Assembly (NCBI RefSeq): GCF_003597395.2
Contig: NC_133769.1
Location: 177,890,678 to 177,954,677, forward strand
Direction: 5' to 3'
Source of the DNA: Chelonoidis abingdonii
Taxonomy: Eukaryota; Chordata; Testudines; Testudinidae
Length of the DNA: 64,000 nucleotides
Under the pieces are notes generated by a model. That model was not told the DNA's origin. It searched no databases and saw nothing but the letters and a program-made list of their open reading frames with translations. Below, piece by piece: positions 10,795 through 22,494 of this stretch. Each line of letters starts with the position of its first letter. Position 1 is the stretch's first letter. Both the position numbers and the translations under genes were made by a program.

Positions 10795-13100
10795 ACCATT
10801 CAAATTAATTGCACCTCTGATCCCGATGGTCTCTTTGAGGTCATGCAACTTAGGCAACAGGTACAGGTCTGAGACCTTTCTCAGAGCAGAATCCCAGGAG
10901 TCTCTCACTACAGACTGGAGTCACTGGCTGCAGACTCCTACAAGTCACTGTGATCACCTCAGTAGATCTGACTTCTGTTCAGCACCTAATGTTCTGTTCT
11001 CTCAGGGGCAGTGTTAGGGTTATCCAGTGACCAGCCAGCTTTCAGAAAGCAACTTACTATCTATTTAGAACAAAAGTATTTGAGAGAAAACATCTTAAAA
11101 CAACTTGTATACATACCTAACTTAGTAGGTCCTCCTGCAGGACCTGTTTGTTGGCCACAGTCTCATGCCAGTCAGTTCCCAGACAGGGCCTCTCACCATA
11201 GGTCAGAGCTGTTATTTTATACAGTTTCAAGTTCTTTGTCTGCTGAGGCCTATGTGCAGTTGTTTGGGGTGTAAACCCATCAGCATGAACACTGTATGCC
11301 CCAAACAAGTTGGCTGTGTGACCTCCTCCCTCTGGAGACTCAGCCACAGAGATAACTCATAAGGCTGACATGCAGACAACCTTTCCAGGACCGCACTGGG
11401 CCTCTTCAGACAGACTAGGCAATTCCAGAAACATGAGCCAGTTTGTTACTGCTTTTCACCATTCACCCAGGGGTGCCTCTGAGGTGGCCTCCCATCCAGT
11501 AGAGCTGGACCTCTCTCTAGGCCTGATCCCCAGTTTGAGCTCTCTGCATCTCTGTTAAGCTAATGAATATGCAGACAGCCTGGGTTTGACAGGAAACTTA
11601 TTTTCCAGCTGCGGTCCCCATACCTGCTCTCCTAATTTGGGTTGCAACCTCAGCATAGTTCATAGCCCCTTTTCAAGGCTCTGGAACTTCTTCCTATACA
11701 CTTTAAGTGTCAGTTTAAACTTCAGCAGTAACATGCTTACATTGCTCATAGTTTCTATAGTCCTCTCTGGCCATATGGATGAAAGCTTTAAGGTCTTCCT
11801 TGTCAGTAGTGAAGCCAGACACTACCACATCCTCACACCCACCCTGTTCAATTCATAACTCATTTCAAAAGCATTTAAAAATACACCTGTTCCTAAAGCA
11901 AGGTAAGACTTTAGAGTCTATGCCTTCAGAGGAACCAGATGTACAGGATCTGTCTCCACCTCCTGGAACAAGCGATGCTTAGCACTTTCTCTCCAATTCA
12001 AGCTCCAGCTGGCTCTCCTTTTCTCCTTCTTGCTGCTGCTTTTCCCTTTCTCCTTGCTTACACTGGTGCTGTCTCTTTGTACTGGTGCTGCTGTTCCTGG
12101 TCCCCAGGTTTCTGGGTTTCCAAGCGCAGCCTGCATCTCGCAAGCTGCAGTTTTCTCTCTTCAAATTGCAAGTTGTTCCACATCAACCGCTCAAGTAGCG
12201 AATTCAGTCCGGATGAAGCACAGTTGCTGCCTGGGATCCTCCTCTTCTCTACTTCTTGCTAGGAAGCAGTCTCCCAGGTCTCCCTCGACCTCTGCCATCT
12301 CTCCCTGAGATCTGGGTGCACTTGCGGCCTTAAATATCATTTCTGGGCCTCGGAGTATGGCAGTTCAATCAGCTGTGCCTTTGTCAGCTCTTGAGTTTAG
12401 CTGCCTCTGCATAATTCCACCAGTTGATTTTTCCTAGTTGCTCATAACTCATCTTTCCTGGCTTTGTCTCTTTCCCTGAAGGACTGACTTTTCTTGGTGC
12501 TTCTTTCTACAATATTTGTTTTCACTGCTGTTGGTACTGTTAGAAATTTATCACTGTCATAGATCCCACACCTGCTACCACCACGTCACAGTTCCAGAGG
12601 TAACTGGACCTCTGACCCCATTAGTCTCCTTGAGGTTCTCCCCGTCGGTTTCAACTTTGAGCCTCCTGCGCTCACCTTCCTTGGGGTGGAATCCTGTGAT
12701 TCTCTCCCTCTAGACTGGGGTCTTTGGTTGCAGACCCCTGAAATTCACTATGATTGCCTCAGTAAGTCTGACTTCAGAACCTGCAGTTCTCTTCTCTCAG
12801 GAACAGCAACAGGGTTATCAAGTGACCCAGCTTTCATAAAGCAAAGTACTATTTACTCAGAGCAAAAGCATTTCAGAGAAAACATAATAAAAAGCTTATA
12901 CACAAGCCTAGCTTACCAGGTGGTCATCCACCTTCCACATGGAGAACCTGGCTGGTCTAATACACTTCAGGTCCTCCCACAGGATCTGTTTCTGCGTTGG
13001 TCATAGACTCATGCCTATCAGTTCTCATAATGGTATCTCTCTCCCCAGGTCAGGATCTATTATTTTATACAGTTTCCAGGACATGACTTAAAGGCTTTTG
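10795..13100 (+). repeat. Two diverged direct copies of an LTR-like repeat
   Basis: A block at about 10795-11240 and another at about 12580-13080 run parallel: cacctctgatccc vs gacctctgacccc, tggctgcagactcct vs tggttgcagacccct, agggttatccagtgacc vs agggttatcaagtgaccc, cagctttcagaaagcaa vs cagctttcataaagcaa, then gttattttatacagttt vs tctattattttatacag. Between them (11.3-12.5 kb) lies a pyrimidine-rich stretch with no recognised domain. The spacing suits two LTRs of a degenerate retroelement or two solo insertions. No ORF with a retroviral domain was seen, and the orientation is a guess. Confidence 0.45.
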
Positions 13101-13420
13101 AACCAGTTCAAACCAGCCTGAGCATTTTTCCCCAGTGGATAAAATTTAGACTTGCAACCGGCATTGTTTCAGTATTGGGAATTTTCATTAATTGCTCTCC
13201 TGGTGTCCTTAATTCTTGCAGGTATTCTGCATCTTAGCCTTGTACTGCTAGCAATACCACCACCAACAAAAAGAGTAGGTCAAAACTCAATTTTAATTTC
13301 TCTGAAAAACTAGACATTTTGACATTTGTTTTCTTTAGAAATCAAATTAAAACAGTTTCAAAAAGTTTCCTGAGAAACAGAACTTCTAAAGTATCAGAGG
13401 GGTAGCCGTGTTAGTCTGGA

Positions 13421-13638
13421 TCTGTGAAAGCAGCAGAGAATCCTGTGGCACCTTATAGACTAACAGAGGTTTTGGAGCGTGAGCTTTCGTGGGTGAATAC
13501 CCACTTCGTCAGACGCAGGCGCAGACGCAGACGCAGACGCCTGCGTCTGACGAAGTGGGTATTCACCCACGAAAGCTCACGCTCCAAAACCTCTGTTAGT
13601 CTATAAGGTGCCACAGGATTCTCTGCTGCTTTCACAGA
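13421..13638. mobile_element. Penelope-like element tails in a perfect inverted repeat
   Basis: Two 101-nt arms (13421-13521 and 13538-13638) are exact reverse complements, separated by a 16-nt CGCAGA-type spacer; the left arm is preceded by 30 nt of further element (13391-13420). Each arm encodes the same tail as the Penelope-like remnant at 46.4-47.57 kb. Each arm also contains a hammerhead-ribozyme-like core: CTGACGA (13547-13553), a 6-bp stem with ATTC loop (13555-13570) and GAAA (13571-13574), then GC-TCAC-GC. The copy is flanked by direct repeats containing aacttctaaag (13381-13391 and after 13638), consistent with target-primed insertion. Penelope-like elements are known to encode hammerhead motifs; activity is not shown here and an outer stem I is not evident. 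Confidence 0.7.
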
Positions 13639-13896
13639 ACTTCTAAAGAATGTTTTGGATACTGTGCTTCATTTAATAAGTTCCTAATTTTTATATCCTT
13701 ACATTTCGTGTTAGTAGTACTATATAATATGCACTATTGACATGTCATAGTAACAGACTAAAAATAGAATATTTCAATTATTTTATTTTTAAAAATCACT
13801 TAGGGCAGATGTTATTTAGTACGGACTGAAACAAATCAAAGTGTCTCGTGTTTGCATTGTAATGAAACCACTTGCAGGTCGATTTGTCCTTTAAAG

Positions 13897-14249
13897 CAGA
13901 GGTTCTCAAACTTCATTGCAATCACGACCCCCTTCTAACAAAAATTACTACATAACCCCAGGAGCAGGGATCAACGCCTGAGCATGCCCGAGCCCCACCC
14001 CTTGGGTGAGGAGCCAAAGCCCAAGCCTCATCGCCCTGAGCGGGGTGGACTAAAGCCGAAGCCCAAGGGCTTCGGTCCCAGGCAGGGGGCCTGTAACCTG
14101 AGCCCCGATGCTCAGGACTTGAAGCCCTCAGGCTTCAGCCCCAGGTAACGGGGTTTGGGCCCCAGCAAGTCTAAGCCAGCCCTGGCAACCGCATTAAAAT
14201 GGGGTCACGACCCACTTTGGGGTCCCAATCCACAGTTTGAGAACCACTG
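13897..14249. mobile_element. Non-autonomous hAT element
   Basis: The ends CAGAGGTTCTCAAACT and AGTTTGAGAACCACTG are inverted repeats of the common hAT type, and the element is flanked by exact 8-bp target duplications ctttaaag (13889-13896 and 14250-14257). The 353-bp interior is GC-rich and non-coding. It lies 255 bp downstream of the exon 4 donor in MPZL1 orientation. Confidence 0.8.
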
Positions 14250-14504
14250 CTTTAAAGTATATTACAAAGAAAGATACCAATAATAATGCATAAGCCTGGA
14301 GAGCACTGGTAGGAATGACAGTTCCCCAACTATCAGACTACTGCTCCTCTTGGTACTACATTCCTTTGGGGAGGTCATGATGGCCAGCTGAAGACAGGAG
14401 TTGGCTGAAATGACTCCTGCCTCATCTCAACCACTTGTGGTCCTTTCACTCTTCCCTCACTCCCCCGCCCCCCCAACACTGGTAAAAAGGGTGTGATCTC
14501 TTAC

Positions 14505-14634
14505 CCAGAGTAATGCTTTTTAGAGTTCTTCTTTCTGACGACACACACGATAACCGCAATGAGGAGCAAGACAACTAGAGTCACACCGATGGCTATCGCT
14601 ACCACCATGCCAGTGGGAAACGCAGGCAGATTGT
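14505..14634 (-). CDS. MPZL1: MPZL1 exon 4 (transmembrane exon)
   Basis: The 130-nt exon encodes NLPAFPTG, then a hydrophobic transmembrane helix (about 23 residues, MVVAIAIGVTLVVLLLIAVI followed by VCVV), then the basic stop-transfer RKKNSKKHYS. It matches the MPZL1 juxtamembrane layout (NLPVFP... in the human protein). Two leading bases complete an aspartate codon begun in exon 3; two trailing bases begin the glycine completed by exon 5. Acceptor CCCCAG is beside 14634 and donor GTAAGA starts at 14504. The exon anchors the protein as type I in the plasma membrane. Confidence 0.95.
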
Positions 14635-17320
14635 CTGGGGGTGGAAAAAAGAGTCAACACTTTGCTTCATTTTCTAGTTAGTAAAAATGTGAGCCACAAA
14701 AAGCCTCCTTTCTCCCTTAGATCCTTTCAGAGCAGGAGGAAGTCACATAGATTCAAGGGTGAACACATGCAGCACAAACGGAAAAGCTAGGTGAGGACAA
14801 GCAGAATTCCCTCTGTTCTGAGCATGCATTCTGAGTACTTTACATAAGAACAGAAGTTTCCATAAACCAAGGATAGAGCCTGCATTTTAACCATTCAGAA
14901 GTCAAGGAGTGCAGAAGTTAAATGTACAACAAGAACCTTGACTCATGTTACACATTACTTTGTTCTCAGTACATCTGTGCAAATCCCATTGAGGTCAGTT
15001 GGAAAAAGTAAGCACATTTGAGGGAAGAAATGGGCATAAGTAACATACTGAGATCTACTGATAAAGAATACGTAGCTCTTGTTTCGCACTTAAATATCAT
15101 GCATACTGCACAACTGTAATCCAAGAGGATACGTGTGAGCAAAGAAAGACTACTTCTAGAGTCCTTGCTAGTGCTTCCTCAACCTTAATACATCACTCCA
15201 GATATCTGTAATGTTTCCTTTTCAGGTTATCAAAGAGTGACAGTATTACTTTGCTCAAATTGTCTCCAGCACACACCTTTTGAGTGAGGCCAAGTGAACA
15301 GCCAGAAGAGTTAAAAAATCAACATGAGCACAAAGATAGTTTATAATAGAAGTCTGAGTTAACAACTATACCATTGCTGTTCGGAAAAGCCATCATACAG
15401 AATTGCAAGGTTTTCCACACCCTTCACTTGTTTCAAGGTCTCCAATCAAGGCTATAAAAGTTTGAACAAGACAGTCCAGGGTTGTATCTACTTTATATAG
15501 GCTGCAGCACTGCAGCCTGCCCCAGGTACAGTTGAACTAGTTAGGTTTCAAGGGTGCAGAGCACCTGCATTAGGCATTTGTTTCAGCCTACTCATGATGT
15601 ACTATGCCCACATAAGGCATTCCCACAGCAAGCACTGGAGGGTATAGGTCACTGTACCCTACAATACTGCAAGTGCCCAGTTCGTCTCCCTGTGCAAGTG
15701 CACTAAGTTTATGGAATATTCACACATTTTGTTTTGCCCCCTGCATGAGCTGCCCATTCAACGTAAGGGCTAAGGACTATGTCATCACTCTAGTGGATGT
15801 CATGATGAGGCAGCTGCTTCATCTATACTTATTATAATGGGCACCCTACTTTTGGGGGGTAGGGATCTGTGCAGAAACCAGTGATGAGCAGATTTTTATT
15901 CTTCCCATCTTTTAGTTTTAACTTTGGGTTCTTTTGTCTGTTTTGCAGCTGAACTACTTCCCCTCCGTTTCCTTTTAGGAACTAGAAATGAACAGGAGCC
16001 ATGTGCCCCGGTCTGAAGGCAGGATATCCCCTCTAGGTCATTCCATGTGATCCACTGAGATCATTCCCCACTTAAGGAAGAGGAGCCCCAGGGGATGCAT
16101 CACTTCTCACAGGCAGAAGGGGAGAGATGCTTGAGTACTATGCAGAGATAAGTGGATTTACTGTGGTGTATATGGGAGCCAACAGTCACCTTGTTTTTGT
16201 TTTCACATCTGAGAGTGGGATATGCTGCTAAGTAGCACCCCGATAGCCCTAGCATCCCCCAGTAAAGCACACAGATGCAGCGAGACGTGCCTCTGTATGT
16301 CTGCTAACCCACCACTGATTGTCTTGTGTAATTCAGGAAAATCCCAAAGAATCATGTTTTAAAATATTAAAAGTTATTTCTCATTATACTTGTGTGCTTT
16401 GTGAGAATGGTATCAAAACACATTAATGATTAAAAACAATCAATATTGATATCAAGCTTGTCACAATTCTCTGGATTTTGGTTCCTTAGGGTAAAGGCTG
16501 GAGCACTATTTCAAGATTTATAGGTTTCATTAGCCAGAACAGAATTTTTAAGAATAGGATACAGAAAGCAAGATGCTAGATGATCGTTTTTACAAGATCT
16601 AAAAGAATTAAATTTTACCATGAATGTTAAAATCTATCAAATGCATCAGACACTTATGACAGTCTTTTACAAGTAAGCTACCCTAGTTCTACCATATTTG
16701 GGTCATGTGGCTTGGGTACTAACACAGGACTATGAATCCTTATCAAGTTGTCAATTAATAACTGGTTGAATTGCAACATTGGTGGAATTGCCTATAACTC
16801 AACCCTAATTTAAAAACACACTTTACTAACTAAACCGTAACTTCATAAAGCAAAGTTGTCAAGTTAATTCAAATGTTACCTTTCCTAATGATACTCCTAG
16901 CTAAGATGCAATTCACTCCCAAATATGCAGGTAACAATTAAAAACTATTCCTAATTCATCTGAAATTTACCAGTATTGTAGACTTTTAGGTCACAATAGC
17001 CAAGTTTTCAAACAAAGGTAAAATTCTTTCACTGACAAGGCAAAGAGTTTCTCCCTCCTAACTGAGAGCTTGAAACCAAAAGATGTGTCACTTCCAGATT
17101 GCTGCTACTAAGGGTATATCTGTGCCAAGGGCAAACCTTGCTGTGACCAGTTTCTTGTTACAGAGTGAGGCTAAATATATGCAGTAAGTTCTTTAAACCT
17201 TAGCTCTTAGTTACTTATTTAGTATTATTTCTAAACGACTATGGTTAAACTTGTAACTAAAATAAAATGTATAATACATACCTGTAATTCACTTGCAGAA
17301 CTGACTCAGCTACATACTGT
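14635..17320 (-). other. MPZL1: MPZL1 intron 3, unique-looking part
   Basis: This 2.7 kb of intron next to exon 4 is AT-rich and I recognise no gene, RNA or repeat in it. Intron 3 as a whole runs to 28284 and also contains the Penelope, hAT, Harbinger and duplicated blocks listed separately. Confidence 0.7.
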
Positions 17321-17324
17321 ATGC

Positions 17325-17600
17325 AGTGTTGTAGCTGTATTGGTCTCAAGAGGTTAGAAAGACAAGGTAGATGGTCCAGTAAAAAAATATTACCTCAACT
17401 TCTTTTGGTGGGAGGGGGAGAAGAGGGCAGCGGGGGTCCTGAGGAAGAGCTCTGTATAGCTCAAAACTTGTCTCTCTCATCAGCAGAAGTTGATCAAAAA
17501 GCTTTTGAGCTACACAGAGCTCTTCCTCAGGACCTCTCTGTCCCCAAAAGAAGTTGATCCAATAAAAGCTATTACTTCACCCACTTTGTCTCTCAGATAC
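17325..17600. mobile_element. Second Penelope-like tail family, inverted mosaic
   Basis: The block runs from gttgtagctgtattgg to ccactttgtctctcag. Inside, CTGAGGAAGAGCTCTGTATA with GCTCAAAA (about 17440-17470) is opposed by the inverted GAGCTACACAGAGCTCTTCC and TCAGGAC (17506-17535), so parts of the same tail sit in both orientations. The layout CTGAGGA, stem, then AAAA mimics a hammerhead core with the expected GAAA mutated. A diverged relative occurs at 40790-40870. The family name is inferred from memory of similar sequences in reptiles. Confidence 0.45.
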
Positions 17601-18475
17601 ATGCTTTGAGAAGTACTTAACTTGGTTATATTAAGTTATCCCATGGCAAAATATGCATAAAAAAACCCTATTTATCACTTGAAACCAATACAAAGGTATC
17701 AACATTTGCATGAACTGATTTCTTAAGATAGAAGAACACTCAGGTAGTTAATTTCAACGATGGTGTTCTGACAACTGTATCTGGTTCTTTTCCCAGATTT
17801 CATTGTTTCCCTAGGACTTTAAAGGGACAGTTAATATGGTATGTGCCTTAGGACAAGATAAGGTATTGGGGGAGAGGAGGACCCTTCAGTAGGCAGTTGG
17901 TGGACTGCCAGATACTTCAGCTTCAAGGATCAAATAACCAGACACAAAAAAGGCCTCTTAGCCTGTTACCAATGGGATGTCTAACCCGTTCCCGGTAAAC
18001 CCGTTTGTGAGCCAATCAGAAAGTTACCTCCTGCTTCTGACAAACATCTGCAGTGTTCCATTTGGAATACAAGTGTCTTATGTCACCTTCTAACCATCCA
18101 GTGAGAAAAGGTGTCCCTTGAACTCCTGCAATAATTTATTGCTGCTTTGTTCATGGAAAATTGTATGATCTTTGAAGTGCCCAAAAATGGTGTGCACAGT
18201 TTACAAACTTTTTTTGGAGTGATATCTGTTTTAGCCCATCCCAGGTTAGCCTTTGCTCATAATTTTGGCATCAGAAGATACTTCCCATGGGTCTCCCCTG
18301 GGTAAACTGATCACTTAGGTACTGAGCCCAACCATCCTTGCATGTAGCTGCTCGTCTCCCAAAGCTGGTTTCTCTAGTTGGAAGTTGTGGGGCCTCTCTG
18401 CCAACATCCATTCTGAAGTTCAAAGAAATATCCAAGCAGTTCTGCAAATGTCCACTTTCTTGCTCATTATGAAGT
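17601..18475 (-). other. MPZL1: Intron 3, no recognised element
   Basis: About 0.9 kb between the Penelope-like mosaic and the hAT relic. I see no gene, RNA or repeat that I can name. Confidence 0.6.
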
Positions 18476-19829
18476 GGGATAAACTGGGCCGGTGCAACCA
18501 TTTAGGCGGACTAGGCAGTTGCCTAGGGCGCCAAGATTTGGGGGCGCCAAAAAGCAGCACCCCCCAATTTTTTTTTAAATGGTTGAGCAGCCACTGCTGC
18601 TGGGACAGAGAGGGAGTCTGAGCTGCTGGCAGCAGCCGGCAGCCCAGGGCGCCCCCGTGGGTCAGGGTGCCGCCGCGGCAGCCCAGAGGTTCGGGCTGCC
18701 CATGGTGCGCTGATCCAGGGGAATCCCTGGGCTGCCGGCAGAGGCTCAGAATCCCTCTCCCTCCTAGAGCAGGGGCTCCAGCCTATGCCATTTTTCTCAT
18801 TGCTGGCGGGGGCGCTGGGCTGGGCAGAGCTGAACAGCTCTGCTTAGGGCATGTGGCAGTGAGCCCTGTGAGGGTGGTGCGACACCAGGGCTTCTGGAGA
18901 AGAAAGCGGGGGCTGCCCCCGGCTCAGCCTCCATGTCAGCCCCAGCGAGGGGCATGGAGAAGAAAGACCTCAGTGGTGGTCTAGTGGAGCGGAGGAAGAA
19001 AGAGGACCCCGATGCTCATGCATTGGGCAACGTAAGCAAGTGCTTCCCCACAGCTTGCCTCAGGTGCCTGTTGTCCTGCCCCTTGGTCCTTGGCTGGTCC
19101 CTGCTCCTGCTCCCCTTGTGCCTGGATGGCTGGAGGGAACAGCACTGCAGAGCTGAGCTGCCCCAGTGCCCCCAGGCACCCCCCTGACCCCTCCCCCCCA
19201 CAGCCCTGACCCCAGCTCCGAGCCCAGTCCCCTCGATGGAAACCCCGTCACCTCATCCCCCCACAGCCCTGACCCCCAGCTCCGAGCTGGAAAACCCCTG
19301 ACCCCCATCCTCCCCACAGCCCTGACCCCCAGCTGACAGATAGTGTCCCTAACACAGTTATGCTCTTCGCATCCTCTTGACTCTCCCAGTTTCTGTGGCC
19401 AGTGTGAGCGAAGCTTCCCGAAGTTCAAGTTGATAAAACATACATGTGAACATCAATGTTGCAAAAAAAGACTTGTTGGGCTATCTACTTGTCATAGGGG
19501 TATGGCTACACTTGGTAATGTGCAGTGCTGGAGTTACAGCTGTGTTTGTACAGCTGTGTAGGGACAGCGCTGCAGTGTGGCCACATGACAGCTACCAGCG
19601 CTGCAGTGGGCCACATTTGCAGCGCTGTTGGGAGTGGTGCATTGTGGCCAGCTATCCCACAGAGCACCTTGTCCATTTTGGCGCTGTGGGATAGCTGCCA
19701 CAATGCACCACTCCAACAGCTGGGAAGGTGCGGGTCATTCTGCTTCCTGTCCCAATGCCCCGTGGTGCATCACTACGCATCCCAGCAGTTTGGTGCCATT
19801 GTGAGTCTGCTGCGCGATTTCTGTTAGAA

Positions 19830-21041
19830 ATGGAGCCTGAGCTGCTGAGGACTTGTGCTGATGAACGTCACCAGCACATCACGTTTGGCAGTTGAGCTAT
19901 CCTTCAGCTCCAAAGTGACAGTGAGGAGTCTGACGATGATATAGATTTCCTGATGCACGTGACACTAATTGCTTGTGGCAGTACGGACATGCTCAGCACT
20001 GTGGAAGCCGCCTTGGGCTCGAGAAACAAGCACTGAGTGGTGGGATCACAGTCCTGCAAGTCTGGGATGACGAGCAGTGGCTGCAGAACTTTCGGATGAG
20101 AAAGCCACTTTCATGGGCTGAGCTCGCCCACCCTGCGGCGCAAGGACACAAGATTGAGAGCTGCCCTGTCGTGGAGAAGCAGGTGGCTATTGCAGTCTGG
20201 AAGATGGCAACTCCAGACAGCTACCGTGATCGGTCACGAACCAGTTTGGAGTGGGAAAGTCGACCGTGTGGAATCAGTTGATGCAAGTTCGCAGGGCCAT
20301 TAATCGCATCCTGCTAAGAAGGACGTGACTCGGGAACGTGCAGGACACGTGGATGGCTTTGCACAAATGGGTTTCCCTAACTGTGGAGGGCAATAGATGG
20401 GACGCATATTCCTATTCTAGCACACACCCCACCTGGCATCTGAGTACATAATCGAAGGGGTATTTCTCTATGTTCTCCAGGCGCTTGTGGATCACCGTGG
20501 CAATTTCACTGACATTTACACAGGCTGCTGGAAAGGTGCATGATGCACGCATCTTTCGAACAGTGGCCTGTTCAGGAAGATGCAGGCTGGGACTTTTTTC
20601 TCAGACCGGAAGATCACAGTAGGGACGTCGAAATGCCATTGTGATCCTTGGAGAACTCCGCTACCCGTTAATGCCTTGGCTCATAAAACCGTATACAGGG
20701 AAGCTTGACAGAAGCAAGGAACGGTTCAACTACAGGCTGAGCCGGTGCTGAATGACTGTGGAGTGTGCTTTTGGCCGTTTAAAAGGGCACTGGAGATGTC
20801 TTTATGGGAAGCAAGACTTGGGGAAAGCAGCATCCCAGCGGTTATATCCGCGTGCTGTACCCTCCATAATATTTGTGAAGGGAAGGGTGAAACATTCAGT
20901 GATGAATGGACCTCTGAGGTTCAATGCCTGGAAGCTGAATTTGCACAGCCAGAGAGCAGGGCTACTAGAGAGGCCCAGCACAGAGCTTCCAGGATTAGGG
21001 ATGCCTTAAGGGAGCAATCTGAGGCTGAAAGCCAACAGTGA
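19830..21041 (+). pseudogene. Harbinger DDE transposase, broken
   Basis: Translating the plus strand in pieces gives Harbinger transposase hallmarks: FTDIYTGCWKGA (about 20505-20540), LMPWLIKPYTGKLDRSK (about 20670-20720), ECAFGRLKGHWRCLYGK (20760-20812) and ACCTLHNICEGKGE (20850-20892). The reading frame is broken by several stops and frame changes (for example around 20280, 20540 and 20750), so it cannot make a full enzyme. The start at 19830 is the ATG of MEPELLRTCADER. In an intact element this protein would cut and paste the element together with the Myb-like partner. Confidence 0.8.
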
Positions 21042-21296
21042 TGTTTGGTGCCTTGCACAGGAGTGAAGTGCAGTGGTTACAATGATTTGCAGTGCCTGTT
21101 TTTTCCCTTGGGGTACAGTATGTTTCACTTTCTGCAATAATAAAAACTGTTTCAAAAGCCAAGAAATCCTTTATTAAAAATACAGTACATAAAAGGGCAG
21201 GGGGGTAGGGTGCTGAACTGTACAGTCAGAGGTTTGAATATGTCCTGCCTGGAGTGCTGTGCAATGCCTGCTGCAATTCAGGATTAATAACCCCCA

Positions 21297-22262
21297 TCAC
21301 CATGCAGCATGAGTGCATAGGGTAAGGGTCACAGTTCTCAGGGCTGGCAGGTGAACGTACAGGTGTTGGGGGCAGTTGGTGGTGGTAAGAACCAGGATGC
21401 TGGAGAAGGGGGTTCTGAGCGAACAGTGGGGCACAAGGGAGAGAGCTTTGGGATGGGGGGAGAGGGGGTTAGCACAGTAGTGATGTGCCTGCATGGCTAC
21501 CAGTGACTGCATATAGTCCGTTTGGCGCACCAGGAGGCTTATCAGCTGCTTTGTGCTTTTCTTGGTAGCCAATTCCTTTCTCCTGCTTTGTGTTTCCTCC
21601 ACTGATGCATTTTCTCTCTCCAGTCCTGCAGCCTCTTATTCTCTCTGGCATACTGATTCATAACTGCTTTCACCAAATCTTCTTTGCTTTTCCTTGGTTT
21701 TCTCCTCAAGTTCTGTAGTCTTTCATCAGTCCATGATAGGGCCGGAGGATTCAAGGACACTTAGAAAAACAGGAATAGAAACATTTATTACAGAGGCTGC
21801 ATTATTTATAATCACAGTGAAGGAGTTTGTAGACTATCTGTAGCATCATTTACACATAGCAAACATAGCACAGAGAGGCCACAGCAGCAAAGACATGGTG
21901 AGTAATGGGAAATGAGTGATTAATGAATCTATATTTCTGCTGCGACTCACCTGGGACGGGGAGCTGCTTGAGTCAGGGCTCACTGGGGTTTCTGGGGAAA
22001 AGCAGAAAGCAGCTGGGGGGAAAGTGCACTGAACAGTATCCCTACATTTTCCACAGGATTTTATCCTGCCGGATATATCGCTGCTCCGGGTCACCTGGGA
22101 AGAGCGGGAGGGTCTTCTACAGCAACGCGCATTCTGCCCTGGCCCCTGTGCAGCAAAGGTCCCCACACCTCTCACGGCACAGTGGCACGGACGCATTAGC
22201 CTGACTGGGACAAGGACCACAGTGGCTCTCCCTATAAACTTGCGCAAGCACATTGCCCACAC
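21297..22262 (-). pseudogene. C-terminal part of the Myb/SANT-like protein, fragmented
   Basis: Downstream of 22495 on the minus strand the same gene continues in pieces: ETPVSPDSSSSPSQ (about 22005-21950) and then DERLQNLRRKPRKSKEDLVK with VMNQYARENKRLQDWREKM (about 21735-21610), a helical charged region typical of the C-terminal half of these proteins. A frame change near 21590 leads into a Pro/Ser-rich end. Introns or frameshifts separate the pieces; I could not decide which. Confidence 0.55.
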
Positions 22263-22494
22263 TCTGGCAGAAACTTTTGAAGAGATTACAGAGGCCGATT
22301 ACCGCGACATGATAGACCAAATCAATGGGCTATTCCACATCTCGGCATGCATGCAGGCAGCCATAACCCCCGCCCCCTCCTCTCCCAAAACATTTCCCTC
22401 CTTAAAATAAAAGCTGCTTACCGGTAACACACTCCTCTGCTTCTTCTTCGCCAACAAGTTCCAGCTGCTGCGACTGGCTACCTTCCTCCTGGCT

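Noticed and set aside
11939..12308. Leucine/serine-rich ORFs (107 and 92 codons) that look like signal peptides or membrane proteins
   Set aside because: They are translations of a pyrimidine-rich stretch between two LTR-like repeats in two overlapping frames, with no conserved motif.
13424..13635. Two identical-looking 60-codon ORFs on opposite strands with an arginine-rich run
   Set aside because: A by-product of the perfect inverted repeat and CGCAGA spacer; tails of a Penelope-like element, not a gene.
13421..13638. CRISPR-like or attachment-site interpretation of the inverted repeat
   Set aside because: There are only two arms and no repeat-spacer array; vertebrate context with splice sites and LINEs excludes a CRISPR system.
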